Part shown: in pieces, positions 5,389 through 15,707 of the stretch
Layout: every line of letters begins with the position of its first letter
How positions within the stretch are numbered: position 1 is the stretch's first letter
Source: Bacteroidota bacterium
GTDB taxonomy: Bacteria > Bacteroidota > Bacteroidia > Flavobacteriales_F > PHOS-HE28
Reading direction: 5' to 3'
Length of the DNA: 19,025 nt
Assembly (NCBI GenBank): GCA_023430945.1
Contig: JAEYYE010000186.1
Coordinates: 1 to 19,025 of the forward strand
Position numbers and translations under genes: made by a program
Notes under the pieces: model-generated
The model's input: the letters and a program-made list of their open reading frames with translations, nothing else
Databases searched by the model: none
Told to the model about the DNA's origin: nothing

Positions 5389-7134
5389 TCAACGTTCCAC
5401 GAGCAATACTTTCGATGTGATCCCATTTGGCCCGTTCGCTCTTACAAAGTACGATCCTGCGGCATAGTGCGTGAGATCCAGATCCACGACATCAGTTCTC
5501 ACCCGGATGCTTTCCAGCAGGCGACCATCGATCGACCAGAGTTCGATCCGATCGATGTGCGAAAGTGAACGGATGCGTACACGATCGCTCGCAGGATTTG
5601 GAACGATCGACATCCCGCTCAAGTCAGGTGCTCCCATCGATGTGCTGATCGTTGCCACGATGGATGCATCGTTGGTGCGGATCGGCGGGTTGAAGTCGAA
5701 GAAGATGTCTGCATTGTTGCTGATCACCGTTCCGGCAAGGATCGGTAATTCAGGCTTCAAGCTGAATGCGATCAGGCCATGGCTCGCGGCCTCATTGGTG
5801 TTGCTATCCGGCAACAGGATGTTGTTGAAGGTGAACTGGAGTACACGCGGGCCGGTGAACGCGGGCGTGAACGGATGCGAGACAGTTCCGATCTTCAAGG
5901 TGGAAAGATCAAGCCCGATCGGAATGGTATCCGTCACCACCACGGTGAACGCAGTATCGGTTCCCGTGTTCTGGAAACGGATCACGTAGTTCAATAGAGT
6001 ATCCTGGCCGATCAGGAAGAATTCGCCGCTCTCTCCTGGACTGGTGCGGACTTGCTTGTCGTTCGGATCGAAACTGCCCGTGATCGTATCCGTGATGATC
6101 TGTGTGTTGTTGAGCAATGAAGTTTCGGTGACGGTGGAAGTTCCGGTGAGCGTGTGGGTGAATGCATTTCCGATCAGGCCGACATTTGCGGGAACCTGAA
6201 GATCCACATCGATCCATTCATCCTGGAAGGCGTTCAGATCCGGGAACTGCCAGGTGAGCGTGTTGCCTGTAATGATGTCCGGGACTGGTGAAGCAGAAAC
6301 GTAACTGAATTGTGGATCGAACGTGAGCACCAGTTCCACATCACCGGCGAACTGGCCGGAAAGGTTCTCCAGCCTACCCCATAACTGATGTACGAATCCA
6401 GGCCGCGCTGGTCCGTTGTTGAGGTGTACATCAAGATCCATTGGAATAAGACTGCTATCCGCGATATCGATCGAAACGGCCGGTGTTCCTGCGGAAAGTA
6501 TGAACGGGATGGGCGAAGCAGGCGGGCAGATCTGGTAAAGACTTGGATCGGTCAGTTGCAAGGTGTACGCGCCGAAACCGAGGTTGCGTGAAAAGAGACC
6601 GTTGCCATCGGTGATCGCGAATTCATTTCCTGGAGTGATCGCGATCATCTTGTAAGGGATGGGCGGATCGTTCACATCCTGCGTGCAATCCTGGTCATGA
6701 TCTATGAAGAGCGATCCACTCACTGTTCCGCAATCGGGCCCCAGATCGGGAATGGTGAACGGCTCATCATCATTGCATGGTTCCACAGTATAGTTCCAAG
6801 TGAAGCGGGCGATGTATTGCCCGGCCGGGAGACCTGTGAATTCGATGCTTGACCCGATGATCGTCTCTGGTCCATCGATCACATTCTCGAACGGATCGAG
6901 GATGTAGACCAACCCCGACCATCCAAGGTTATCGTGCAATATCGTTACCGATCCGTTGGAACCACCGCAAGCACCTTGAATATCCCCGATATCGATCGCG
7001 TTCGGTGGAGGTCCTTCTATCTGGATCTGTGCTTCTCCCGTGCAGCCTAATGCATCCGTGGCCTGGAGCGTGACGAATTCCCCCGAACAGAAGCCGGTGA
7101 AGAATGGAAAACCCAACGCATCATACCCTGCCAA
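5389..7134 (-). CDS. T9SS-secreted repeat-domain protein, C-terminal part (frameshifted from its N-terminus)
   Basis: These 581 codons form the larger part of a surface protein. The frame opens inside a SprB-like repeat (LAGYDALGFPFFTGFCSGEF, then LQATDALGCTG). A second Ig-like repeat follows (GACGGSNGSVTILHDN), then a SdrD/CNA-type unit (SGSLFIDHDQDCTQDVND). Next is a long region of the DUF7619/DUF11-like kind, with the conserved SFDPNDKQV, LNYVIRFQNTGTDTAFTVVV and NTNEAASHGLIAF. The last ~75 residues are a T9SS type A sorting domain (SIVPNPASDRVRIRS ... GRLLESIR ... YAAGSYFVRA ... KVLLVER). It should be exported across the outer membrane by the T9SS and anchored or released after removal of the tail. 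It has no start of its own; its N-terminus is the ORF at 7121-7573 in another frame. The exact function is unknown. Confidence 0.85.
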   Translation of the reverse strand: MAGYDALGFPFFTGFCSGEFVTLQATDALGCTGEAQIQIEGPPPNAIDIGDIQGACGGSNGSVTILHDNLGWSGLVYILDPFENVIDGPETIIGSSIEFTGLPAGQYIARFTWNYTVEPCNDDEPFTIPDLGPDCGTVSGSLFIDHDQDCTQDVNDPPIPYKMIAITPGNEFAITDGNGLFSRNLGFGAYTLQLTDPSLYQICPPASPIPFILSAGTPAVSIDIADSSLIPMDLDVHLNNGPARPGFVHQLWGRLENLSGQFAGDVELVLTFDPQFSYVSASPVPDIITGNTLTWQFPDLNAFQDEWIDVDLQVPANVGLIGNAFTHTLTGTSTVTETSLLNNTQIITDTITGSFDPNDKQVRTSPGESGEFFLIGQDTLLNYVIRFQNTGTDTAFTVVVTDTIPIGLDLSTLKIGTVSHPFTPAFTGPRVLQFTFNNILLPDSNTNEAASHGLIAFSLKPELPILAGTVISNNADIFFDFNPPIRTNDASIVATISTSMGAPDLSGMSIVPNPASDRVRIRSLSHIDRIELWSIDGRLLESIRVRTDVVDLDLTHYAAGSYFVRANGPNGITSKVLLVER

Positions 7135-7573
7135 CGGTTGCCCTCGAGAATGAAAGAGAGAATGGCGGCTGGCCGGAGATCAAGGGTTCATGGATCACAA
7201 GCCCGCCATTGCACTGTCCCGGGCATGGCCAAAGACCATCCTGGAAACCGAGTTGATTATTGTAATTGTAGCTCCAGACGCCTTGCACATCCACTGGACC
7301 ATCATAGATCTGCACATATCCGGTGATCGTATCGCCTGTTGCATCCGTTACGAAAACACTGTATCCGCCGGGAAGAAGTCCACCGATACTATCCGTGGTG
7401 GCACCCGTATTCCATTGGTACATGTATGGAGAAACACCGCCAAAAGGGAATGCTCTTGCCCCACCCACGGGATTCCCACAGGCGGCATTCGCAATGACGA
7501 ATTGAACTCCGATCGCCTGTGCTTCGGCCAGGAAGGAAAAGGCAAGAATGAACGGAAATAAACGTGTGATCAT
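7121..7573 (-). CDS. N-terminal part of the same T9SS-secreted protein (signal peptide + SprB-like repeat)
   Basis: From the ATG at 7573 there is a signal peptide (MITRLFPFILAFSFLAEAQA) and a SprB-like repeat: ACGNPVGGARAFPFGGVSPY, MYQWNTGATTDSIGGLLPGG, YSVFVTDATGD. A second repeat begins at PLISGQPPFSLSFS, and the frame runs into a stop at 7121. The expected continuation (GQPLAGYDALGF...) is in the next frame, so a single extra base, or two lost bases, near 7130-7145 separates it from the 581-codon part. Joined, the two would give about 727 residues with a complete signal-to-sorting-domain layout. A sequencing or assembly error, a recent mutation and programmed frameshifting are all possible; no slippery site is evident. 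Confidence 0.75.
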   Translation of the reverse strand: MITRLFPFILAFSFLAEAQAIGVQFVIANAACGNPVGGARAFPFGGVSPYMYQWNTGATTDSIGGLLPGGYSVFVTDATGDTITGYVQIYDGPVDVQGVWSYNYNNQLGFQDGLWPCPGQCNGGLVIHEPLISGQPPFSLSFSRATVGRV

Positions 7574-7680
7574 TGGATCGGTGGTTGCTACCGGAAGACG
7601 TTCCAATGAAAAAAGGTGGCCTGCAATACACTGTGCATCAATGGAAAGCCAGGGTCATCGGCAGGAACTGATCGCCCTTG

Positions 7681-8169
7681 CTACGCATCCGGTATCTCCG
7701 GCTCCACCAATTTCGCCAGTTGTTCCAGGGATTCCTGCCAACCGAGGTAGCACGCTTCCGCGGGGATCGCTTCGGGCAGGTTCTCCTGCACGATGTTCAC
7801 CTCGGTACCCACGGAGACTTTTCGCAACGTGTAGGTGGTGCGCATCACGCCCGGCATGTTCGGATCCTCGAATTCGTCGGTGGCCACGATCTTTTCATTC
7901 GGTACCAGATCCACATACTTTCCACCGAAGGAATGGCTATTACCCGTGCTGAAATTCGTGAACGTCATGCGATAGGTTCCGCCTGGTTTCGCATCGAGGT
8001 GATGCACCGTACAGGTGAAACCATATGGTGCGAGCCACTTGCAATTGGCCGCGGGATCGAGCACTGCCTTATAGATCCGATCGGCCGGCGCCTTGAACAC
8101 GCGGTGCAGTCTTACTGTATTTGCTGATGTCTTGCGTTGTGTTGCTATCGCTTCTTCCTGATGGTTCAT
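7681..8169 (-). CDS. SRPBCC/AHSA1-like (START-fold) protein
   Basis: The product has 162 residues from the ATG at 8169; the longer upstream frame reads through the katG intergenic region and is rejected. After ~20 residues comes the AHSA1 pattern: HRVFKAPADRIYKAVLDPAA, then WLAPYGFTCTVHHLDAKPGG, then YRMTF. Later parts are VDLVPNEKIVATDEFED and a C-terminal helix with GWQESLEQLAKLVEP. The fold is a deep hydrophobic ligand pocket. In bacteria these proteins are usually annotated as SRPBCC or polyketide-cyclase-like, with unknown ligand. It is transcribed divergently from katG across a 169-nt gap, so a shared stress-linked control is conceivable but unproven. It ends 107 nt before the start of the next minus-strand gene. 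Confidence 0.85.
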   Translation of the reverse strand: MNHQEEAIATQRKTSANTVRLHRVFKAPADRIYKAVLDPAANCKWLAPYGFTCTVHHLDAKPGGTYRMTFTNFSTGNSHSFGGKYVDLVPNEKIVATDEFEDPNMPGVMRTTYTLRKVSVGTEVNIVQENLPEAIPAEACYLGWQESLEQLAKLVEPEIPDA

Positions 8170-8338
8170 GATGGATAAGTTTTGGATCCGTGAAATTAAT
8201 TCGGCTCGAAGGTGGATGTTCACCTGTGGAGCTTTCGATCCCGATCGGAACGGATCCAACTCCTGATTAGCTTCGCAAGGACCGATCGAACTTTTCGGCC
8301 GATATGAAGGTTTCATCTTCACCACATCTTTGAATCAA
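8170..8338. other. Divergent intergenic region (SRPBCC gene / katG)
   Basis: This 169-nt stretch must hold the promoters for both divergent genes. It is somewhat AT-richer than the flanking genes (GTGAAATTAATTCGG at about 8190-8205) and contains several GATC sites. I found no clean TTTG-N17-23-TAnnTTTG match on either strand, and no recognisable PerR or OxyR operator. Confidence 0.3.
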
Positions 8339-10654
<2,316 letters not shown>

Positions 10655-10674
10655 TCTTCTGATCTGAAATGGAA

Positions 10675-10700
10675 GAAGGCGGCCCGATCGGGCCGCCTTC
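10675..10700. terminator. Palindromic hairpin terminator after katG
   Basis: A perfect 26-nt palindrome (GAAGGCGGCCCGA, centred on GATC) starts 20 nt after the katG stop and can form a GC-rich stem of about 11 bp with a GATC loop. It is followed on the plus strand by a pyrimidine-rich CTTCTTCTTG run rather than a clean U-tract. It sits between convergent genes (katG and an AraC fragment) and could serve both directions. Confidence 0.75.
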
Positions 10701-10721
10701 CTTCTTCTTGATCCGAACCTA

Positions 10722-10913
10722 TCACGAAGACGCTGTTGCCTTACTCGATCTTCGAACGCTCCCAGGTGTCATTCCCGTCCATTGCTTGAATGCGCCGATG
10801 AACGTACTGGCATCGGAAAAGCCGAGAATGTCCGCGATGTGGTCCATCGTATAGTCGGAATTCTTCAGCAGGTCGATCGCAAATGCCGTGCGCACTCGTT
10901 CCCGACCCTTCAA
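10722..10913 (-). pseudogene. AraC-type regulator, C-terminal DNA-binding fragment
   Basis: The minus frame encodes the second half of an AraC/XylS DNA-binding domain: the linker helix RVRTAFAIDLLKNSDYT, the second HTH MDHIADILGFSDASTFIGAF, then KQWTGMTPGSVRR. The first HTH and any effector domain are missing; upstream the frame is open only to a stop at 10953-10955, inside the methyltransferase gene. The TTG at 10913 overlaps the methyltransferase stop (TTGA), which could be a coupled start. A half-domain of ~60 residues is more likely a remnant left when the 5' part was replaced or deleted. It is not the product of an intact regulator gene. Confidence 0.6.
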
Positions 10914-12514
10914 CCTTTCAGCAAATTGATCGTCACCGTCGCCAGACCGGAATCAGGGAAACGCTTGAAGACCTTTGGATCGGAGTGAAGGCCGGCTTCC
11001 GCAGCGATCCGCTGGAATACTTCCACTTCCACGATGTATTGATCGGAAAAGCCGTGTGTGGCATCGTATGCTGTGGCTGCTGTCTTGCCGAGGTTGGCCG
11101 CTGCAAGCGCCGGGGGAATGGTGTGCAGCTCCATCACGAGAAGACCATACTTCTCCACGTACGGCTTCCATTTCTTCAGATGCGTCAGAAGGCTGTCCTC
11201 CACATCGTTGTTGTTCAGGCGTTGCCCACGAAATGCGAAGGCACCGGTGGAGGTGCTGTTGCGTCCGGAGGTGCGCATTGAAGGCTCTTCCCAGATCCGG
11301 TTATGATCGAGGAAAGTGCGCACGTTCAGCAGATCCTTCAGATCGATCGAGTAATTCTCCCGCAGGTCCTTCGCCAGCAGATCAGGCCGGCCGATGTCGC
11401 CCCAGATCACCTTCGCCCAAATGTCGGCCTTGATCAGGTTAGCCCGTGTCACTTTCAACGCGGCTTGATTGAAGTCTGCACCGACGAGAAAGAGCGGATG
11501 TTGCTCCAACATGCGGCCGCGCAGGGTGCGCCGTTCCACCACTTCGAACAGATGCTGCAGGAACGCACCGTTGCCGCAGCCCATGTCAAGAATGCCTTTC
11601 GGTTGTTCCTCGATCGGTCGATCGAAAAGGCCGATGATGATCTCATCGATCACCTTGAAATAATTGCTGTGCGCGCCGCCGCTGCCCCACACGTTCATCT
11701 CCCGATCCACGTGCTGTTCGGGCGCATCGGGTGCGTGGTCCCATAATATCCGCGGGTTGCCGAAGATCAATTCATCGAGCTTGCGGAAAGTGGGCAGGTA
11801 GGATACCGATACTCCGTATGCCGATCCGCGGCGCGCGAAGAACACTCCTTCCTCAGTGTACTGGTACTTATCGTTCTTCCGGTTGAACCAGCCCAGTTGT
11901 GTGAAGAAGTCGAGGATCTTGCGGAAGCTTTCCGGATCACGATGGAATTCCTCTGGTCCGAAACTGCTTTCCATGAAGTATTTGTGGAACATGCCGCCCA
12001 TGCCCAGCAGCACGATCGTGGGGCCGGCGAGCACACCTTCGATGTGCTTGAGGATCTGCTCCTGGACCTGGCGTTCCAGTGGATCCGTGGATGGTTCGAT
12101 CCCGAAATTGCCGTTGAATTTCTCCACCACTTCCAGCCATTTCACAAAAGGCTCCTTCTCGAATTTCCGCGGATGGAAACGGCCCGAGAATTCGATCAAT
12201 GCAACGGCATCCTCATATAGATGCACCCATTCAAAAGCGATCCTCCCTCGATCGGTGAGCTCATAACGGATCTCATCCTTCGCATTATCGATGTGTTGCA
12301 GCAGCCATCCTTGCGAAGCCAGCACGCGCAACGCAACGTTCAAGTAACCCTCGTTCGCCCTGAATTCACTGGTAAGATCTGAAAGCGAAGCCGTTCTTCG
12401 ATCGGCCAGCGCGCGCAGTACGCCTTTCCTGTGCAATGTGAACGCGACCGGTGCGGTGGCGATCCCATCCAGGTGGCGAAAGAGCGTGGCGCGCAGATCC
12501 TTCTTGTTCTTCAT
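10910..12514 (-). CDS. Class I SAM-dependent methyltransferase with tandem winged-helix-like N-terminus
   Basis: The product has 534 residues from the ATG at 12514. Residues ~10-95 look like a winged-helix/dimerisation module (FTLHRKGVLRALADRRTASL, VLASQGWLL). A second such module follows at ~145-230 (ILDFFTQLGWF...YQYTEEGVFFA). The methyltransferase core begins with SAM-binding motif I, GILDMGCGNGAFL (residues ~307-319), followed by an acidic loop (LVGADFNQAALKVTRANL) and WGDIGRPDLL. The C-terminal part has VRTFLDHNRIWEEP, LLVMELHTIPP and a DATHGFSDQYIVE motif. This size and layout recall AprA/MT1-like methyltransferases of polyketide pathways, but no PKS gene is in view and the substrate is unknown. 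The gene stands alone apart from the AraC fragment overlapping its stop. Confidence 0.8.
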   Translation of the reverse strand: MKNKKDLRATLFRHLDGIATAPVAFTLHRKGVLRALADRRTASLSDLTSEFRANEGYLNVALRVLASQGWLLQHIDNAKDEIRYELTDRGRIAFEWVHLYEDAVALIEFSGRFHPRKFEKEPFVKWLEVVEKFNGNFGIEPSTDPLERQVQEQILKHIEGVLAGPTIVLLGMGGMFHKYFMESSFGPEEFHRDPESFRKILDFFTQLGWFNRKNDKYQYTEEGVFFARRGSAYGVSVSYLPTFRKLDELIFGNPRILWDHAPDAPEQHVDREMNVWGSGGAHSNYFKVIDEIIIGLFDRPIEEQPKGILDMGCGNGAFLQHLFEVVERRTLRGRMLEQHPLFLVGADFNQAALKVTRANLIKADIWAKVIWGDIGRPDLLAKDLRENYSIDLKDLLNVRTFLDHNRIWEEPSMRTSGRNSTSTGAFAFRGQRLNNNDVEDSLLTHLKKWKPYVEKYGLLVMELHTIPPALAAANLGKTAATAYDATHGFSDQYIVEVEVFQRIAAEAGLHSDPKVFKRFPDSGLATVTINLLKG

Positions 12515-12598
12515 AGGGCTCAATGACCAAAGATCGCACCGTGGGAACGCGTACGATCCCGGGAAATATCGATGAACGACGGATCGGATCCGGTTGCT

Positions 12599-13390
12599 CT
12601 ACTGCTCCAGTTTCAGCAAACGGATCGTTGCAATGCCGGTGCGATCTTGGATCCGCACCAAATAAGCTCCGCCAGGCCATGATGAAATGTCCGATCGGTA
12701 AACATCGTTCATGGAAGTTTCATCATGGATGAAGCGGCCCATGTGATCGAAGAACAGGATGCGTGAGCCAGGCGCGATGCCATGGAGTTCGATCGATCCA
12801 CCGGTAATGATCATCGTGGTTGAAGTTTCATGTTCAGGTATCGCTACGGTTGGATCGGAAACGATGTAGACGCCGGCCGGATCGGTATTGAAACCAGGAA
12901 GGAATTCCATTTCGATCCCTTGCACGGAATCGGTCGGCAAAAGCGAGAATGCCGCGAGATCGATCGCCACGATCTTCCGTGTACTGTTGCCGCCGAAGAA
13001 TTGGACCGCGCACGAAGGCACAGCCGTAAACGTCCAATTCTCATTCTGGAGCGTATCAAGACCATCGAACGCGATCACCAATTCCTCCGTGAGCGATCCA
13101 TCGGCCAGGATCATCCGGATCGAAATATCGCCGGTGGTGTAGCAATTCTCGTACATCAGGTCGATCCCCGGCCGATCGGCCCACATCGATCCAAAATGAC
13201 CGGTGATGGTGTGGCCATCGACCATGTTCACCATGCACATGTTGTCCGGCGGGCCGATCAGGTGCTGTGTGTTGCAACCACCGGAATGGGTGGCCGATAC
13301 GAGGTGATCATCCACTATGAAGTCGCCGATGGTGGATTGTGCGGATGCGTGAAGGAATTGAAGTATCAGGATCAGGGTGATGGAACGCAT
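12599..13390 (-). CDS. T9SS sorting-domain secreted protein
   Basis: The product has 263 residues from the ATG at 13390, which begins a signal peptide (MRSITLILILQFLHASAQ); the longer frame to 13417 would bury it. The mature part (~residues 19-190) is strand-rich, with Cys-containing segments (SGGCNTQHLIGPPDNMCMVN, ENCYTTGD, AVPSCAVQFFGG), and is not recognised. The last ~75 residues are a T9SS type A tail: an Ig-like sandwich with ITGGSIELHGIAPGSRILFF, DHMGRFIHDE, SWPGGAYLVRIQ and a final basic strand ATIRLLKLEQ. It should pass the inner membrane by Sec and the outer membrane by the T9SS. The gene lies between the methyltransferase (84 nt away) and a minus-strand membrane-protein gene (55 nt away), with no obvious functional tie to the former. 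Confidence 0.85.
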   Translation of the reverse strand: MRSITLILILQFLHASAQSTIGDFIVDDHLVSATHSGGCNTQHLIGPPDNMCMVNMVDGHTITGHFGSMWADRPGIDLMYENCYTTGDISIRMILADGSLTEELVIAFDGLDTLQNENWTFTAVPSCAVQFFGGNSTRKIVAIDLAAFSLLPTDSVQGIEMEFLPGFNTDPAGVYIVSDPTVAIPEHETSTTMIITGGSIELHGIAPGSRILFFDHMGRFIHDETSMNDVYRSDISSWPGGAYLVRIQDRTGIATIRLLKLEQ

Positions 13391-13445
13391 TGTGATGATG
13401 TGACCGGTGCGCGGCAATGATACAGATCCCCGTGTGAATGATCGA

Positions 13446-14048
13446 TCATCTCATCAGCGAAAGGATCAGGATCCCGGACACAAATCCACCAAGAACAAAG
13501 CCGGCCTTTCGGCCATGTGCCTCTTTCCGGAACCCTTTGCGGTATGGTTTTTTCTCGCGGTATAGGGCATGGTTCGGGTTCTTCCTGTTGGAGTGTGGCG
13601 GTATGGCAGCCACTATGAACGGACCCAATAGCGTGGGGGTGGTGAGCAGGCCTGCCACGAACGCACCTGTTCCACGGTAGTGTTCCTTCGCATCGCGCTT
13701 CCCCAATTGGAACAAGCTCATCTCAGTACCCTGACCAGTCAGCGTGTCGATCAGATTCATCACATGATGGTCCAGTGTGATCACTGCGCCTCCGCTGATC
13801 CTGTGATCCTTCCCACCACACCGGATCGAGCGGATGCGTTCGACCGCCAGGTCATGCAAGCCGGTCCCATCTTCGTATTCGATGCTCGTTTCGCCGATCC
13901 GCCAGAACCGCTGCACCGTTATGCTGCGGCCACCATCGATCCGCAGGATGCAACCGATCGGAGCCATGGCCGTGTCCAATTGAGCCTTCGCCTGGCCGAT
14001 AGCCAGAATGAGAAGCAGCATGATCCAGATGTGTATGCGCGTGTCCAT
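13446..14048 (-). CDS. Membrane-associated protein of unknown function
   Basis: The product has 200 residues with an N-terminal signal peptide (MDTRIHIWIMLLLILAIGQA). Residues ~30-85 are strand-rich and look like a small SH3-like barrel (ILRIDGGRSITVQRFWRIGE, TSIEYEDG). A C-terminal hydrophobic segment at about 127-150 (TGAFVAGLLTTPTLLGPFIV) and another at 181-199 (GFVLGGFVSGILILSL) flank a basic, Lys/Arg/Tyr-rich loop. Small envelope proteins of this layout are common in Bacteroidota genomes but have no assigned function. It starts 17 nt after the upstream gene's stop, so the two are probably co-transcribed and co-translated. That neighbour is a CsgG/LpoB-like exported protein, which suggests a shared envelope role. 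Confidence 0.7.
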   Translation of the reverse strand: MDTRIHIWIMLLLILAIGQAKAQLDTAMAPIGCILRIDGGRSITVQRFWRIGETSIEYEDGTGLHDLAVERIRSIRCGGKDHRISGGAVITLDHHVMNLIDTLTGQGTEMSLFQLGKRDAKEHYRGTGAFVAGLLTTPTLLGPFIVAAIPPHSNRKNPNHALYREKKPYRKGFRKEAHGRKAGFVLGGFVSGILILSLMR

Positions 14049-14065
14049 GTCCTTCGTATTTCAAC

Positions 14066-15190
14066 TCACCGGGCGGATCTGAAGACGTTGAAGCCTACGG
14101 ACATGCCATACACGTTCCCTTCCTTGCGCGGAATGATGTACATGTTAAGGGGGATGTTCAACTGGCCGGATCGGAAGGTCTTGCCCACTGCGATCACCAG
14201 GCCGGCGGAGAACTGTGGATTTCCACGTTCATCGATGTTGGAGATGGTCGGACCACGTTTTTTCCCGCCGGTGGCGTAAGCGTTGGCATATCCGAAGGAC
14301 TCACTTTCAAGATGCCAGTCCGTGACCGGATCGAACTCGTTGTTCTCACCATGCAATTCATAGAATCCATCCGCAACGCGCGCCACGCGGAAGGTCGGAC
14401 CTACGGCAATCTCCCATCCCTGCTGGTTCAAACGGAAACCGTTCATGAAGGTGATCGATGGAATGAAACGGCCCGATTCAAGTCCGGATCCGGTGAAGAG
14501 GAATTCGAGCAGGCACTGGAAATTACCGGCGCTGAAGTACTGTACTTCCTGCTGCCACCCGAGCATGGAGGTTACGTTGTACATGCCGAACCCACCATGC
14601 GTGGTGGCGCGCATGCGTTCGCCCAGGATCCCATCGGTGTAATAAAGTCCCATGCGCGGGCCGCTAAGGTTCGCCTTGCCGACAACCGATGCGATGGGTT
14701 GATCGTAGGACTTGAGCTGATCGGCGAGCTTTTCATTCACGTCGATCCCCATGGTGCGTGCCAGGGAGATCTCGATCATGCGCTGGAGTTCGTTCTGCAG
14801 GTTCGCATATTCGGAGGTATTGGAAGCTTCGATCGTTCCTGTGGCCACATCGATGATCTTCATGGTGATCGCGATCCGTTCGCCGAACCGGTCCACACTT
14901 CCGATCAGAACTTTCTCCGCTTTTGCGATACGGCCTGCCTCCACAGCACAGTTCTTTCCGAAGCAGGTGCCGGCATCGATCCCCTGGAGGCCCAGTGCGT
15001 GTTTCATGTCCTGCCAGTCCAGCACCGTATAGCGTCCGGTCTTCTCCATTTCGATCCGTGTCATGCTGCCGAGCGTGGAGGGTTCCGGGATCACGCCGCT
15101 CCTGGAAAGGTCCATGATCCCGAGCGTGGCGGGCTGTGCGTGGGCGAGAAGTGCGATCAGCAACGCGATCGAAGTACAGAGTTGACGCAT
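14066..15190 (-). CDS. CsgG/LpoB-like exported protein with putative barrel C-terminus
   Basis: The product has 374 residues from the ATG at 15190, which begins a signal peptide (MRQLCTSIALLIALLAHAQ). The N-terminal half (~20-150) follows the CsgG/LpoB/FlgO pattern: LGIMDLSRSGVIPEPSTLGS, YTVLDWQDMKHALGLQG, then CFGKNCAVEAGRIAKAEKVL and IGSVDRFGERIAITMKIIDV, and ATGTIEAS. These modules act in outer-membrane assembly or secretion complexes. Cys76 and Cys81 form a CxxxxC pair typical of this subgroup. Residues ~180-374 are strand-rich with alternating aromatic residues, ending in YGMSVGFNVFRSAR, compatible with an outer-membrane beta barrel. It is the first gene of a two-gene unit with the next minus-strand gene, 17 nt downstream. 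The exact role is unknown. Confidence 0.7.
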   Translation of the reverse strand: MRQLCTSIALLIALLAHAQPATLGIMDLSRSGVIPEPSTLGSMTRIEMEKTGRYTVLDWQDMKHALGLQGIDAGTCFGKNCAVEAGRIAKAEKVLIGSVDRFGERIAITMKIIDVATGTIEASNTSEYANLQNELQRMIEISLARTMGIDVNEKLADQLKSYDQPIASVVGKANLSGPRMGLYYTDGILGERMRATTHGGFGMYNVTSMLGWQQEVQYFSAGNFQCLLEFLFTGSGLESGRFIPSITFMNGFRLNQQGWEIAVGPTFRVARVADGFYELHGENNEFDPVTDWHLESESFGYANAYATGGKKRGPTISNIDERGNPQFSAGLVIAVGKTFRSGQLNIPLNMYIIPRKEGNVYGMSVGFNVFRSAR

Positions 15191-15707
15191 GATCGGTGCA
15201 GGGCGTGTAGCGGTGTGCATGTCTTTCGGTTTTGTTGCACCAAAAGTCCAGGGATGCGGACCGGCTCACGAATTGATCCATGAGGCGGGCTATGCTCGGA
15301 TCTGCGGAAATGATCGCGTTGAAGGTCGATCGATGGTCCCGGCGGAAATGCTGCAACTGGATCGATACTTCCAATGCCGGATTTGCAATAATTGCAGATC
15401 AATATTGTTCGATCTGTTCAGATCCAAGAGATCCAGCCATTCGATCTTGATCGTTGTGACGATGGAATGCCGAAAGGCGTATTACAGGGAATTATCTGCG
15501 CCAATGGCAAAAGCGGTGGATCAGGACCGCTGGATCTCAATTCTTACTTGATCGAATATCGATCCCATCAGATCAGATCCGATCATGGATGAACAAGGTG
15601 TTCATCAACCTGCGATCATTACTGAGCTATGATCCATCCTGACCATGGATCGCAAGATGATCGCATGAGAACTGGAATTCTTTTGCCTCAACAAAAGACC
15701 AACGGCC
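15191..15707. other. Gene-free region dense in GATC palindromes
   Basis: This is a 517-nt gap between divergent genes. I see no convincing gene: plus-strand frames here read through the antisense of the upstream gene or have no family features. The striking content is GATC. About 17 copies lie between 15395 and 15665, some nearly adjacent (CAGATCAGATCCGATCATGG around 15568-15587). Chance expectation is about one per 256 nt. The region should also hold the promoters for both flanking genes; no clean promoter match was found. Confidence 0.6.
15679..15698 (+). promoter_or_regulatory. Small hairpin upstream of the secreted-protein gene
   Basis: TCTTTTG (15679-15685) and CAAAAGA (15692-15698) form a 7-bp stem with a 6-nt loop, ending 9 nt before the ATG at 15708. 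In the transcript it could affect translation initiation. It is AT-rich and weak, so it may be incidental. Confidence 0.25.

Noticed and set aside
4809..5420. Plus-strand frame of 203 codons overlapping the YihY gene
   Set aside because: It is out of frame with conserved membrane segments of YihY and has a low-complexity His/Arg/Gly composition.
12830..13420. Plus-strand frame of 196 codons opposite the second T9SS protein
   Set aside because: The opposite strand has a signal peptide and a T9SS tail; the plus frame has a shadow-like His/Arg-rich composition.
14312..15283. Plus-strand frame of 323 codons opposite the CsgG-like gene
   Set aside because: It has no signal peptide or domain and is opposite a well-supported gene with signal peptide and motifs.
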